A stretch of DNA of 64,000 nucleotides from Pseudomonas coleopterorum (GCF_900105555.1 NZ_FNTZ01000001.1:4529001-4593000), one strand, 5' to 3'. Positions 1 through 8,965 are shown, counted from the first letter of the stretch. Program-made: numbers and translations. The notes: a model not told the origin generated them from the letters alone.

Positions 1-91
1 CCGCGCGGTTGCCGCCATGGGAAACCCCGGCTTATGCTGCGTCGAATTTTCCGTACAACCCTTTCAAACCATTGCTACCAGGACCACTCAC

Positions 92-1384
92 ATGAACGCT
101 CGCGCCGAGCACGCCGCCTCGTACTACGCCGCCAGTCTGCATCGGCAGCCGGTATACCCGCCCTTGCAGGGCGAGATCAGCGTCGATGTGTGCGTGGTAG
201 GCGGTGGCTTCTCCGGGCTGAACACCGCGATCGAACTGGCGCAGCGGGGGTTCAGCGTGGCCCTGCTCGAAGCCCACCAGATTGGCTGGGGTGCCAGCGG
301 GCGCAACGGTGGGCAACTGATTCGCGGCGTCGGCCACGATCTTGAACAGTTTCGCAAGATCATCGGCGACGACGGTGTGCGTGACCTGACCTTGATGGGG
401 TTGGAAGCGGTCGAGATCGTCCGCCAGCGGGTCGACCGCCATGGTATCGAGTGCGACCTGACCTGGGGCTACTGCGACCTGGCCAACAAGCCGGCCCAGC
501 TGCAGGGGTTCGTCGAAGACGCAGAAGCCCTGCGCAGCCTGGGCTACGCTCACGAGCTGCAAATCATCGAGGCACAGGACATGCACAGCGTGGTCGGCTC
601 GGATCGCTACCACGGCGGCCTGGTCGACATGGGCTCGGGCCACCTGCACCCATTGAACCTGGCCCTGGGCGAAGCCGAAGTGGCGCGGCAGCTGGGTGTA
701 CGGCTCTTCGAACAGTCGCGGGTGACGCGTATCGAATATGGCCCGCAAGTGCGCGTGCACACCGCTCAAGGCCAGGTGCGGGCACGTTTCCTGGTGCTGG
801 GCTGCAACGCCTACCTGAACGACCTCAACCCGCAGCTGAGCGGCAAGGTGCTGCCGGCCGGCAGCTACATCATCGCCACCGAGCCTCTGGATGCCGAACA
901 GGCACGGCAGCTGCTGCCCCGCAACATGGCGGTGTGCGACCAGCGGGTGACGGTGGACTACTATCGACTGTCCGCCGATCGGCGCCTGCTGTTCGGCGGC
1001 GCCTGTCACTACTCGGGGCGCGATCCCAAAGACATCGCCGAATACATGCGACCCAAGATGCTCGATGTGTTCCCGCAACTGGCCAATGTGCGCATCGACT
1101 ATCAATGGGGCGGCATGATCGGCATCGGCGCCAACCGTCTGCCGCAGATCGGCAGGCTCAAGGAGCAGCCCAACGTGTTCTATGCCCAGGCCTATTCCGG
1201 GCACGGGCTGAACGTCACGCACCTGGCGGGCAAACTGCTCGGCGAAGCCATCAGTGGCCAGGCCAGCCGCGGCTTCGACCTGTTCGCCAAAGTGCCGCAC
1301 ATGACCTTTCCCGGCGGCCGCTACCTGCGCTCGCCCCTGCTGGCGCTGGGCATGCTCTGGCACCGGTTCAAGGAGCTGGGCTAG
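92..1384 (+). CDS. puuB: FAD-dependent amine oxidase, gamma-glutamylputrescine oxidase (PuuB/DadA-like)
   Basis: A flavoprotein of the DAO/glycine-oxidase family, 430 residues. The N-terminal Rossmann FAD motif is clear (VDVCVVGGGFSGLNTAIELA, ending in an acidic residue of LLEAH), followed by the GWGASGRNGGQ motif typical of PuuB-type gamma-glutamylputrescine oxidases. The C-terminal FAD-closing segment YAQAYSGHGLNVTHLAGKL is also present. The ATG at 92 follows an AGGA and opens the usual short N-terminus, so it is preferred to the in-frame ATG at 17. Family role: oxidative deamination of gamma-glutamylated polyamines, giving an aldehyde for a PuuC-type dehydrogenase such as the one at 4866-6359. 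The exact substrate is inferred; other amine or amino-acid substrates are possible. Confidence 0.8.
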   Translation: MNARAEHAASYYAASLHRQPVYPPLQGEISVDVCVVGGGFSGLNTAIELAQRGFSVALLEAHQIGWGASGRNGGQLIRGVGHDLEQFRKIIGDDGVRDLTLMGLEAVEIVRQRVDRHGIECDLTWGYCDLANKPAQLQGFVEDAEALRSLGYAHELQIIEAQDMHSVVGSDRYHGGLVDMGSGHLHPLNLALGEAEVARQLGVRLFEQSRVTRIEYGPQVRVHTAQGQVRARFLVLGCNAYLNDLNPQLSGKVLPAGSYIIATEPLDAEQARQLLPRNMAVCDQRVTVDYYRLSADRRLLFGGACHYSGRDPKDIAEYMRPKMLDVFPQLANVRIDYQWGGMIGIGANRLPQIGRLKEQPNVFYAQAYSGHGLNVTHLAGKLLGEAISGQASRGFDLFAKVPHMTFPGGRYLRSPLLALGMLWHRFKELG

Positions 1385-1393
1385 GCCGCTGCG

Positions 1394-1630
1394 CTACGAA
1401 CGCCAGAACGGCTTCAAGCCTTCGCGACGGGCCTGCTGCGCGTCCAGGCCGATGTCGCGCAACTGATCCTCGTCCAGTTCGAGCAGGGCCGGACGCGTGC
1501 GCAAGTGATGCAGCATCAGCGCCCAACGCCCCAGGCCTGCTGGTGCGCACGGCGTGCGCGAGCGCAGCTTCGGCTCTTCCAGCAATTCTTCGGTGCGCAG
1601 CAGCAGACGTACATCGCTCAAGCCGTTCAT
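1394..1630 (-). CDS. DUF1127 small basic protein
   Basis: A 78-residue protein whose C-terminal half has the DUF1127 signature: LLELDEDQLRDIGLDAQQARREGLKPFW, where 'L..L.d.qLrDIGL...' is diagnostic. The start at 1630 is set by an AGGAGA 8 bases upstream. It converges with the amine oxidase, with 9 bp between the stops, and is divergent from the MocR regulator at 1796, sharing a promoter region with four ATACAG/CTGTAT half-sites. Small DUF1127 proteins have been linked to stress and arginine/phosphate homeostasis in alphaproteobacteria; the role in pseudomonads is unknown. The neighbourhood suggests it may be the MocR target. Confidence 0.8.
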   Translation of the reverse strand: MNGLSDVRLLLRTEELLEEPKLRSRTPCAPAGLGRWALMLHHLRTRPALLELDEDQLRDIGLDAQQARREGLKPFWRS

Positions 1631-1690
1631 GGCCTTTCTCCTTGAAGTGTTTGGACAGCAAGGGCATGGTGCCGCACCCCATACCACCCA

Positions 1691-1773
1691 ATACAGATCC
1701 AAAAAGCACTTATGTTTTTCATACAGAAGACTGACCTGTGCGTCTGAATGCTGTATTTTCGCTGCATCTGTAT
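1691..1773. promoter_or_regulatory. Candidate MocR operator: four ATACAG/CTGTAT half-sites
   Basis: Between the divergent DUF1127 and MocR genes lie ATACAG at 1691 and 1721 and its reverse complement CTGTAT at 1751 and 1768. The first three starts are exactly 30 bp apart, and the fourth is 17 bp on. Two forward plus two reversed copies in the only shared promoter region of a MocR regulator look like its operator. Binding is inferred. Confidence 0.55.
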
Positions 1774-1795
1774 GGTCATCAGTTCGAGCACGCCC

Positions 1796-3235
1796 ATGAC
1801 GCTGTACATGAACCTTGCCCAGCTGCTCAGCCAGCGCATCGAACAAGGCCTCTATCGGCCTGGCGATCGCCTGCCGTCAGTGCGCGCCCTGAGCATCGAG
1901 CACGGGGTCAGCCTGAGCACCGTGCAGCAAGCCTATCGCCAGCTCGAAGACCACGGCTTGGCCGCGCCCCGGCCCAAATCCGGCTATTTCGTGCCCACCG
2001 CCCGCGAACTGCCGGCACTGCCCGCCGTGGGCCGCCCCATGCAGCGTCCTGTGGATATCTCCCAGTGGGACCAGGTCGTCGAACTGATGCGCGCAGCGCC
2101 CCGTGATGACGTGGTGCAACTGGGCCGTGGCATGCCCGACGTCAGCAGCCCGACCCTGCGGCCTTTGCTGCGCGAGTTGGCCCGCCTGAGTCGGCACCAG
2201 GCGATGCCGGGCCTGTACTACGACTCTCTGTATGGAACCCAGGCCCTGCGCGAACAGATCGCCCGGCTTCTGGTGGATGCCGGCTGCCGATTGGGCATTG
2301 GTGAACTGGTCGTCACCACCGGTTGCCATGAAGCGCTGTCGGCCAGCATCCGCGCCATCTGCGAGCCCGGCGATATCGTCGCCGTGGACTCCCCCAGCTT
2401 CTTCGGCGCCATGCAGACCCTCAAGGGCCTGGGCATGAAGGCCCTGGAAATCCCGACCGATCCGCTCACCGGCATCAGCCTGCAGGCGCTGGAACTGGCC
2501 CTGGAGCAATGGCCGATCAAGGCCATACAGTTGACGCCCAATTGCAACAACCCGTTGGGCTATGTGATGCCCGAAGCTCGCAAGCGTGCCTTGCTGACGC
2601 TCGCGCAACGCTTCGACGTGGCCATCATCGAGGACGATGTGTATGGCGACCTGGCCTTCAGCTATCCCCGTCCGCGAACCATCAAGTCGTTCGACGAAGA
2701 CGGTCGCGTGCTGCTGTGCAGTTCGTTCTCCAAGACCCTGGCCCCCGGCCTGCGCATTGGCTTCGTCGCCCCCGGTCGCTACCTGGAACGGGTGCTGCAC
2801 ATGAAGTACATCGGCACCGGGTCGACCTCGACGCAGCCGCAGTTGGCCATCGCCGAGTTCATCAAGGGTGGTCATTACGAACCGCACCTGCGCCGCATGC
2901 GCACCCAGTACCAGCGCAGCCGCGACCTGATGATCGACTGGGTCACCCGCTACTTTCCCACCGGCGCCCGCTGCAGCCGCCCTCAAGGTGGCTTCATGCT
3001 GTGGGTCGAGCTGCCCGAGGGCTTCGATACCCTCAAGCTCAACCGCCTGCTGCTCGACCAGGGCGTACAGATCGCCGTGGGCAGTATCTTTTCGGCGTCG
3101 GGCAAGTACCGTAACTGCCTGCGCATGAATTTCGCCAGCAAGCCGTCGCCCGACATCGAGGCCGCCGTACGCACCGTGGGTACCTGCGCTCGGCAGCTGC
3201 TTGCGGATAATCCGCACCCCGATGCCGACCTTTGA
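1796..3235 (+). CDS. MocR/PdxR-type GntR regulator with aminotransferase domain
   Basis: A 479-residue fusion of an N-terminal GntR winged helix-turn-helix (GDRLPSVRALSIEHGVSLST, about residues 20-80) and a fold-type I aminotransferase domain. The PLP lysine is in SSFSKTLAPGLRIG, and LTPNCNNPLGYVM and IIEDDVYGDL are also recognisable. MocR proteins use PLP bound in the aminotransferase fold to switch DNA binding; targets are often PLP, GABA, taurine or amino-acid genes. The ATG at 1796 is chosen because MTLYMNLAQLLSQ is the natural start of the wHTH. It is divergent from DUF1127 and followed 43 bp later by a phospholipase-like lipoprotein. The effector is unknown. Confidence 0.88.
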   Translation: MTLYMNLAQLLSQRIEQGLYRPGDRLPSVRALSIEHGVSLSTVQQAYRQLEDHGLAAPRPKSGYFVPTARELPALPAVGRPMQRPVDISQWDQVVELMRAAPRDDVVQLGRGMPDVSSPTLRPLLRELARLSRHQAMPGLYYDSLYGTQALREQIARLLVDAGCRLGIGELVVTTGCHEALSASIRAICEPGDIVAVDSPSFFGAMQTLKGLGMKALEIPTDPLTGISLQALELALEQWPIKAIQLTPNCNNPLGYVMPEARKRALLTLAQRFDVAIIEDDVYGDLAFSYPRPRTIKSFDEDGRVLLCSSFSKTLAPGLRIGFVAPGRYLERVLHMKYIGTGSTSTQPQLAIAEFIKGGHYEPHLRRMRTQYQRSRDLMIDWVTRYFPTGARCSRPQGGFMLWVELPEGFDTLKLNRLLLDQGVQIAVGSIFSASGKYRNCLRMNFASKPSPDIEAAVRTVGTCARQLLADNPHPDADL

Positions 3236-3278
3236 GCCCGTGCCAAGGTCGAACGGCACGCCCGCCCTCCCTGCAAGG

Positions 3279-4841
3279 ATGATCGCTTTGCGCTGCCCCA
3301 GGCTGTTACCGCTGCTGTTGACCCTGATCCTCGCCGTGCAAGGCTGCGCCAGCGTGAATGCGCCGCGTGAATACAGCGAGATGCTCCCGGCCGAACAATC
3401 GGCCTTCGGCAGGTCGGTACAGGCCCAGGTGCAGGCCCATCATGGCCAGTCGGGCTTCCGCCTGCTGTCGAGCAGTGACGAGGCCTTTCGCGCACGTGCC
3501 GAGCTGATCCGCAATGCGCAGGTCAGCCTCGACCTGCAGTACTACATCGTCCACGACGGTTTCAGCACCCGCGCCCTGGTCGACGAACTGCTCAAGGCCG
3601 CCGACCGCGGCGTGCGTGTACGCATCCTGCTGGACGACACCACCAGTGATGGCTTGGACAAGACCATCGCCACCCTCGCCGCGCATCACAATATCCAGAT
3701 CCGCCTGTTCAACCCCACCCACCTGGGTCGCTCGACCGGCGCTACGCGCGCGGTGGGCCGCCTGCTGCAACTGTCTCGGCAGCACCGGCGCATGCATAAC
3801 AAACTGTGGCTTGCCGACAACAGCGTGGCCATCGTCGGCGGACGCAATCTGGGCGACGAATACTTCGACGCCGAGCCGGACATGAACTTCACAGACATCG
3901 ACCTGCTCGGCTTCGGGCCGGTCGCCCAGCAGCTGGGCTACAGCTTCGATCAGTACTGGAACAGTGCGCTGAGCCAGCCGATCGCCAATTTTCTGTTCAC
4001 GGTGCCGACGGCCAAACACCTGGCTGCGTCGCGGGTGCGCCTGGAAAAGTCCCTGACCACCTCGCGAAGCCAGCATCACGCCCTCTATGAACGCTTGATG
4101 ACTTACCAAAGCGCGCCCCAGCTGGACGTCTGGCGGCGTCAGTTGATCTGGGCCTGGGGCCAGGCATTGTGGGATGCACCCACCAAGGTGCTGGCCCGAG
4201 GCGAGCCCGATCCGCACCTGCTGCTGACCACGCAGCTTGCCCCGGAGCTGACCCAGGTCAAGCATGAACTGATGCTGATCTCCGCCTACTTCGTGCCGGG
4301 CGAAGCTGGCCGCGACTACCTCACCGGACGCGCCGACGCCGGCGTCGACGTCAGCCTGTTGACCAATTCCCTGGAAGCGACCGACGTACCTGCGGTACAT
4401 GGCGGCTACGTGCCCTACCGCAAGAACTTGCTCGAGCACGGAGTGAAGCTGTTCGAACTGCGCCGTCAGCCGGGTGACGATGCAGGTGGCACATTGAGCT
4501 TCAGTGGCAGTTCCGATTCCAGCCTGCACAGCAAGGCGATGATCTTCGACGAGCGCAAGTCCTTCATCGGCTCGTTCAACTTCGACCCGCGCTCGGTGCT
4601 GTGGAATACCGAGGTCGGCGTGCTGGTGGACAGCCCGGAACTGGCGGCGCAGATGCGTCACCTGGCCCGTGAGGGCATGTCGCCTGCACGCAGCTACCAG
4701 GTGCGCCTGGAAAATGGCCAGGTGGTGTGGGACACCGAGGACCACCAGCAGATGCACACCCTCTACCGCGAACCGGGTGACTGGTGGCGTCGGCTGAATG
4801 CGTGGGCCAGTGAAGTGATCGGGCTGGAGAAGATGCTTTGA
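3279..4841 (+). CDS. Phospholipase D-like / cardiolipin synthase-family lipoprotein
   Basis: About 520 residues with two HKD motifs: HNKLWLADNSVAIVGGRN (His about 173, Lys 175) and HSKAMIFDERKSFIGSFNFD (His about 417, Lys 419). This is the two-lobe architecture of the PLD superfamily (cardiolipin synthases, secreted phospholipases). A hydrophobic N-terminus ends in LAVQGCAS, a plausible lipobox, so the protein is probably a lipoprotein. The start is uncertain: the ATG at 3279 has AAGG directly abutting it, a TTG nine bases later is better placed relative to that AAGG, and an in-frame ATG exists at 3201. It follows the MocR gene on the same strand but need not be regulated by it. Phosphatidyl-transfer versus hydrolysis cannot be told from sequence. 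Confidence 0.82.
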   Translation: MIALRCPRLLPLLLTLILAVQGCASVNAPREYSEMLPAEQSAFGRSVQAQVQAHHGQSGFRLLSSSDEAFRARAELIRNAQVSLDLQYYIVHDGFSTRALVDELLKAADRGVRVRILLDDTTSDGLDKTIATLAAHHNIQIRLFNPTHLGRSTGATRAVGRLLQLSRQHRRMHNKLWLADNSVAIVGGRNLGDEYFDAEPDMNFTDIDLLGFGPVAQQLGYSFDQYWNSALSQPIANFLFTVPTAKHLAASRVRLEKSLTTSRSQHHALYERLMTYQSAPQLDVWRRQLIWAWGQALWDAPTKVLARGEPDPHLLLTTQLAPELTQVKHELMLISAYFVPGEAGRDYLTGRADAGVDVSLLTNSLEATDVPAVHGGYVPYRKNLLEHGVKLFELRRQPGDDAGGTLSFSGSSDSSLHSKAMIFDERKSFIGSFNFDPRSVLWNTEVGVLVDSPELAAQMRHLAREGMSPARSYQVRLENGQVVWDTEDHQQMHTLYREPGDWWRRLNAWASEVIGLEKML

Positions 4842-4865
4842 TCCACCAGCCCGACCGGCAGTGGA

Positions 4866-6359
4866 TCAGAGCTTGATCCAGGTGGCCTTCAGTTCGGTGT
4901 ATTTGTCGAACGCATGCAGCGACTTGTCACGACCATTGCCCGACTGCTTGAACCCACCGAACGGCGCAGTCATGTCGCCACCGTCGTACTGGTTGACCCA
5001 CACGCTGCCGGCGCGCAGCGCCTTGGCCGTCAGGTGTGCCTTGGAGATGTCCGCGGTCCATACCGCAGCCGCCAGGCCGTAGGGGCTGTCGTTGGCGATG
5101 CTGACCGCCTCCTCGGCGGTGTCGAAGGTGAGCACCGACAGCACCGGCCCAAAAATCTCTTCCTGGGCGATCTTCATGGCATTGGTCACGCCATCGAAGA
5201 TGGTCGGTTCGACGTAGGTACCGCCGGTTTCCTCGAGGATGCGCTTGCCGCCCACCAGCAAGGTGGCGCCGCCTTCCTGACCGGCGCTGATGTAGGACAG
5301 CACCGTATTCATCTGCTGGGTGTCCACCAAAGCACCGACATTGGTCGCCGGGTCAAGCGGGTTGCCTGGCTTCCAGGCCTTGAGCGCCTCGACCACCATC
5401 GGCAGGAAGCGCTCCTTGACCGAACGCTCCACCAACAGGCGCGAGCCCGCCGTGCAAACTTCGCCCTGATTGAAGGCAATGGCGCTGGCCGCCGAATCGG
5501 CTGCGGCCTGCAGGTCAGGCGCATCGGCGAACACGATGTTGGGGCTCTTGCCGCCCGCCTCCAGCCAGACGCGCTTCATGTTCGACTCGCCCGCGTAGAT
5601 CATCAGTTGCTTGGCGATCCTGGTGGAACCGGTGAAGACCACGGTGTCCACGTCCATGTGCAGGGCCAGTGCCTTGCCGACCGTGTGGCCATGGCCCGGC
5701 AGCACATTGAGCACGCCCTTGGGAATGCCCGCCTCGATCGCCAACTGCGCGATACGGATAGCGGTCAATGGGGATTTCTCCGACGGCTTGAGGATCACCG
5801 AGTTGCCCGTGGCCAGAGCCGGCCCCAGCTTCCAGCAGGCCATCATCAGAGGGAAATTCCATGGCACCACTGCGGCCACCACACCGACGGCTTCACGAGT
5901 GACCAGACCTAGTTGGTTATGCGGGGTCGGAGCGACCTCGTCGTAGACCTTGTCGATGGCTTCGCCGCTCCAGGCCAGGGCATTGGCCGAGCCGGGTACG
6001 TCGATGTTCAGCGAATCACTGATCGGCTTGCCCATGTCCAGCGTTTCCAGAAGCGCCAGCTCCTCGGCATGCTCGCGCAACAACCCGGCGAAACGAATCA
6101 GGGTGGCCTTGCGCTTGGCCGGCGCGGCCTTGGCCCAGACGCCTTCGTTGAACGTGGCGCGGGCATTCTCGACCGCGCGCTGGGCGTCGGCAGCGTCGCA
6201 GCTGGCCACCTGGGCCAGCAGACGACCGTCGACGGGGCTTACGCATTCGAAGGTCTGGCCCGACACGGCGTCGGTGTACTCGCCGTTGATGAACGCGCGC
6301 CCTTCGATCTTCAGCTGCTGGGCACGTTGTTCCCAGTCAGCGCGAGTCAGAGTGGTCAT
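4866..6359 (-). CDS. puuC: NAD(P)-dependent aldehyde dehydrogenase, PuuC/KauB-like
   Basis: A 497-residue aldehyde dehydrogenase, the family's normal length. It carries VVPWNFPLMMACWKLGPALA, the cofactor loop FTGSTRIAKQLM, the catalytic Glu in VWLEAGGKSPNIVFADA, and the catalytic Cys in FNQGEVCTAGSRLL. The closest family match by eye is gamma-glutamyl-gamma-aminobutyraldehyde dehydrogenase (PuuC; KauB in P. aeruginosa), which oxidises aminoaldehydes from polyamine, arginine or agmatine catabolism. The start at 6359 is supported by AGGAG 8 bases upstream. It converges with the PLD lipoprotein; an 8-bp inverted repeat (4839-4868) spans the two stop codons. It is separated from its functional partner at 92-1384 by unrelated genes. 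Confidence 0.85.
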   Translation of the reverse strand: MTTLTRADWEQRAQQLKIEGRAFINGEYTDAVSGQTFECVSPVDGRLLAQVASCDAADAQRAVENARATFNEGVWAKAAPAKRKATLIRFAGLLREHAEELALLETLDMGKPISDSLNIDVPGSANALAWSGEAIDKVYDEVAPTPHNQLGLVTREAVGVVAAVVPWNFPLMMACWKLGPALATGNSVILKPSEKSPLTAIRIAQLAIEAGIPKGVLNVLPGHGHTVGKALALHMDVDTVVFTGSTRIAKQLMIYAGESNMKRVWLEAGGKSPNIVFADAPDLQAAADSAASAIAFNQGEVCTAGSRLLVERSVKERFLPMVVEALKAWKPGNPLDPATNVGALVDTQQMNTVLSYISAGQEGGATLLVGGKRILEETGGTYVEPTIFDGVTNAMKIAQEEIFGPVLSVLTFDTAEEAVSIANDSPYGLAAAVWTADISKAHLTAKALRAGSVWVNQYDGGDMTAPFGGFKQSGNGRDKSLHAFDKYTELKATWIKL

Positions 6360-6522
6360 ACGGATCTCCTGTGATTGAATGCAAAGCCCGGCCGTGCAAG
6401 GCTGAGCGGGGTGACATCGAACCACCCTAAACCACCGGCGCGACGCTTTTCAATATATTTGACACCCGGCGCACACAGGCCCACGGATGTGCGTTTTATC
6501 CAACAAGCGAGGGGTTTCCTGC

Positions 6523-6882
6523 ATGAACATCACCAGCATCGTCGACTTCGCCCAACACAGCGTCACCCCGGAACGCTACCGCCCGGCGCCTGAAAAAATC
6601 CTCGGCGGCGACCCCGAACAGACACTGTTCAACCACTACCAGAGCCCCTGCGGCCAGATGAACGCGGGGGTCTGGGAAGGCCAGGTGGGGCAATGGACGG
6701 TCAACTACACCGAGCACGAATATTGCGAAATCGTGCAGGGCGTTTCCGTGCTGCGTGACGACCAGGGCAACGGCAAGACCTTACGCGCCGGCGACCGCTT
6801 CGTGATCCCTGCAGGCTTCACCGGCACCTGGGAAGTGCTGGAGGCGTGCCGCAAGATCTACGTGGTGTTCGAATCCAAATAA
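6523..6882 (+). CDS. Cupin-domain protein (DUF861 type)
   Basis: A 119-residue single-domain cupin. The barrel is recognisable from WTVNYTEHEYCEIVQGVSVL (cupin motif 1 region), GDRFVIPAGFTGTWEV (motif 2) and RKIYVVFE at the end. The ATG at 6523 follows GAGGGG at a good distance. A perfect TTGACA lies at 6459-6464, but I see no convincing -10 at the right spacing. It is divergent from the aldehyde dehydrogenase (163 bp between starts). DUF861 cupins often accompany amine or amino-acid catabolic genes, consistent with this neighbourhood; the reaction is unknown. Confidence 0.8.
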   Translation: MNITSIVDFAQHSVTPERYRPAPEKILGGDPEQTLFNHYQSPCGQMNAGVWEGQVGQWTVNYTEHEYCEIVQGVSVLRDDQGNGKTLRAGDRFVIPAGFTGTWEVLEACRKIYVVFESK

Positions 6883-6923
6883 GCACCGCGTCCCATGCCT
6901 AGATCCAGGAGCTACAACCGTTG

Positions 6924-8477
6924 ATGACACGACGTTATTTCGCTATCGGCTCCGCCCTGCTGGCTACCGGTGCGGCTTTTTATCGTTTCGCCCAGGCTGA
7001 CGAAAAACGCCCTACCACCGGCGGCAACTACACGCCCCAGGTGCATTACGCGCCGCCCACAGGCTTCATGAACGACCCCAATGGCCTGGTGTTTTTCGAC
7101 GGCGAATATCACCTTTACTATCAACACAACCCGTCGGCGGCGACGATGGGCAACGTGCACTGGGGACACGCCGTCAGCCCTGATCTTCTCAATTGGCAGA
7201 CCTTGCCCACCGCCTTGTTCAACACCCCGGCCGGTCAGGCGTTCAGCGGCAGCGCGGTGGTTGACCAGCACAACCTGAGCGGACTGTTCCAGGCACAACC
7301 AGACACTGGGGAGCAGGCGGGCGGCATTGTCGCCATCTATACACGTGCTTCGGCAACCCTGCAGACCCAGGAAATCGCCGTTAGCAGCGACCGCGGGCGC
7401 AGCTTTGTCGAGTACGCTCACAACCCGGTGCTGGACATCGGTTCCAGCCAGTTCCGCGACCCCAAGGTCTTCTGGCACGCGCCGGAACAGTGCTGGATCA
7501 TGGTGGTGGTCGAGGCACGCTCGCATCGGGTGCTGTTCTACGGCTCGGTCGATCTGAAATCCTGGGACAAGCGCGGTGAATTCGCAGACAGCGGCCTGCT
7601 GGGCATCGACTACGAGTGCCCGGACCTGATCCGTCTACCCGTCGAAAACGGCGGCGAGCGTTGGGTCCTGATCCTTTCGATCAACCCCGGCGGCCCCCTG
7701 GGCGGCAGTGCGGTGCAGTATTTCATCGGCGACTTCGACGGCCGGCAGTTCACCGCCGAGGACCGCGTCACGCGGCTGATGGACTTCGGCAAGGACTTCT
7801 ACGCCTTTCAAAGCTTCTCCAACCACTCCGGGGCACCGGTGGGCCTGGCGTGGCTCAGCAACTGGCAGTACGCCAACGAGGTGCCTGCCTCACCGTCCAG
7901 AGGCATGATGACACTGCCGCGGACCCTGGGATTGCGGCGCGTGGGCAAGGACTGGCGGCTGGTGCAGCAGTTCATCGATCTCGCTCCCTTGGCGGGCAAG
8001 GTCCTGATCGACGACACCCGGCCATGGGGCAGCGCAACGCTGGCCAGTGCCGCATTGCCTGTCGGCGAGGCAATTGAGGTGCGTGTGGAAATTGAATTGC
8101 AGCCAGGTGCCGTGGTGACGGTCCGTCTGTCCAATCAGGCTGGAGAAACCCTTGAGGCCGGATTCGACGCGGGCCCTTTCGGCGGCTTGTTCATCGACCG
8201 ACACGGTGCGTCAGGCTTTGAGCAGCGCTATTTCGTCGACCGGTTTTCGTATGCCTTCCAACCTGATACCCGCACCATGGACATGCACTTGGTGATCGAT
8301 CGTTCCTGCCTGGAATTGCTCGGTGCCGCAGGCAGCGCGGCAGGGACTGCGCTGTACTACACGAAATCGCCATTGGAGCGCATCAGCGTTGTTGCACAAG
8401 GAGGAAACGCACGCCTGAGCAAGGTTTTCGTCACCACCCTGAACCCCATCACCAGCGCCCAAGCCCAGCATCGCTAG
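6924..8477 (+). CDS. GH32 beta-fructosidase (levanase/invertase-like), Tat-like signal
   Basis: A 517-residue glycoside hydrolase family 32 enzyme. All three catalytic landmarks are present: FMNDPNG with nucleophile Asp about 51, FRDPKVFW (Asp about 179, transition-state stabiliser) and YECPDLIRL (acid/base Glu about 231). A C-terminal beta-sandwich follows. The N-terminus TRRYFAIGSALLATGAAFYRFAQA resembles a twin-arginine signal, so it should act in periplasm or outside. Family activity: hydrolysis of beta-fructosides (levan, inulin, sucrose). AGGAG at 6907-6911 is 9 bases from a TTG at 6921 and 12 from the ATG at 6924, so either may start translation. No sugar transporter, fructokinase or regulator is next to it, which makes it an isolated accessory gene inside a conserved housekeeping stretch. 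Confidence 0.9.
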   Translation: MTRRYFAIGSALLATGAAFYRFAQADEKRPTTGGNYTPQVHYAPPTGFMNDPNGLVFFDGEYHLYYQHNPSAATMGNVHWGHAVSPDLLNWQTLPTALFNTPAGQAFSGSAVVDQHNLSGLFQAQPDTGEQAGGIVAIYTRASATLQTQEIAVSSDRGRSFVEYAHNPVLDIGSSQFRDPKVFWHAPEQCWIMVVVEARSHRVLFYGSVDLKSWDKRGEFADSGLLGIDYECPDLIRLPVENGGERWVLILSINPGGPLGGSAVQYFIGDFDGRQFTAEDRVTRLMDFGKDFYAFQSFSNHSGAPVGLAWLSNWQYANEVPASPSRGMMTLPRTLGLRRVGKDWRLVQQFIDLAPLAGKVLIDDTRPWGSATLASAALPVGEAIEVRVEIELQPGAVVTVRLSNQAGETLEAGFDAGPFGGLFIDRHGASGFEQRYFVDRFSYAFQPDTRTMDMHLVIDRSCLELLGAAGSAAGTALYYTKSPLERISVVAQGGNARLSKVFVTTLNPITSAQAQHR

Positions 8478-8510
8478 ATCGAAAGCCTGGGCCTGCGCAA
8501 AACCGGGCAC

Positions 8511-8546
8511 AAAAAAAGGCCCGCATCTTTCGATGCGGGCCTTTTT
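8511..8546. terminator. Bidirectional intrinsic terminator between GH32 gene and rpmG
   Basis: A perfect 10-bp stem (GGCCCGCATC / GATGCGGGCC, 8518-8541) with a 4-base loop, an A7 run before it and a T5 run after it, so it can stop transcription in both directions between the convergent genes. Confidence 0.9.
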
Positions 8547-8563
8547 CTGGTCGCCAAAATCAA

Positions 8564-8719
8564 TTACTTGATTTTGCCTTCCTTGTACATCACGTGCTTG
8601 CGAACAACCGGATCAAATTTCTTGATCTCGATCTTGTCCGGGGTAGTACGCTTGTTCTTGTCGGTAGTGTAGAAGTGACCAGTACCGGCGCTCGAGATCA
8701 AACGAATCAATTCACGCAT
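8564..8719 (-). CDS. rpmG: 50S ribosomal protein L33
   Basis: A 51-residue protein starting [19 protein letters not shown] and ending in VMYKEGKIK, which is L33 of the large ribosomal subunit. It lacks the zinc-binding cysteine pairs, so it is the Cys-minus form. It lies 12 bp downstream of rpmB in the usual rpmB-rpmG operon and ends at the bidirectional terminator at 8511-8546. Confidence 0.96.
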   Translation of the reverse strand: MRELIRLISSAGTGHFYTTDKNKRTTPDKIEIKKFDPVVRKHVMYKEGKIK

Positions 8720-8731
8720 GATAAAGCTCCC

Positions 8732-8965
8732 TTAGATCTTGCCAGCTTTGCGAATTTCGGCCAGCACGACAGTGATGCCGCGCTTGTCGATGATACGCAT
8801 GCCCTTGGCGGATACGCGCAGGCGAACAAAACGTTTCTCTTCTTCAACCCAGAAGCGGTGATGCTGCAGGTTCGGCAGGAAACGACGACGGGTTTTGTTG
8901 TTTGCGTGGGAAATGTTATTCCCAGTCACCGGACCCTTACCGGTAACTTGACAGACTCTCGACAT
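8732..8965 (-). CDS. rpmB: 50S ribosomal protein L28
   Basis: A 77-residue protein beginning [20 protein letters not shown], with [13 protein letters not shown] and a C-terminal [17 protein letters not shown]: the L28 signature at normal length. It is the first gene of rpmB-rpmG and is transcribed from a promoter about 150 bp upstream (9113-9141), leaving an untranslated leader of roughly 140 nt. Confidence 0.97.
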   Translation of the reverse strand: MSRVCQVTGKGPVTGNNISHANNKTRRRFLPNLQHHRFWVEEEKRFVRLRVSAKGMRIIDKRGITVVLAEIRKAGKI

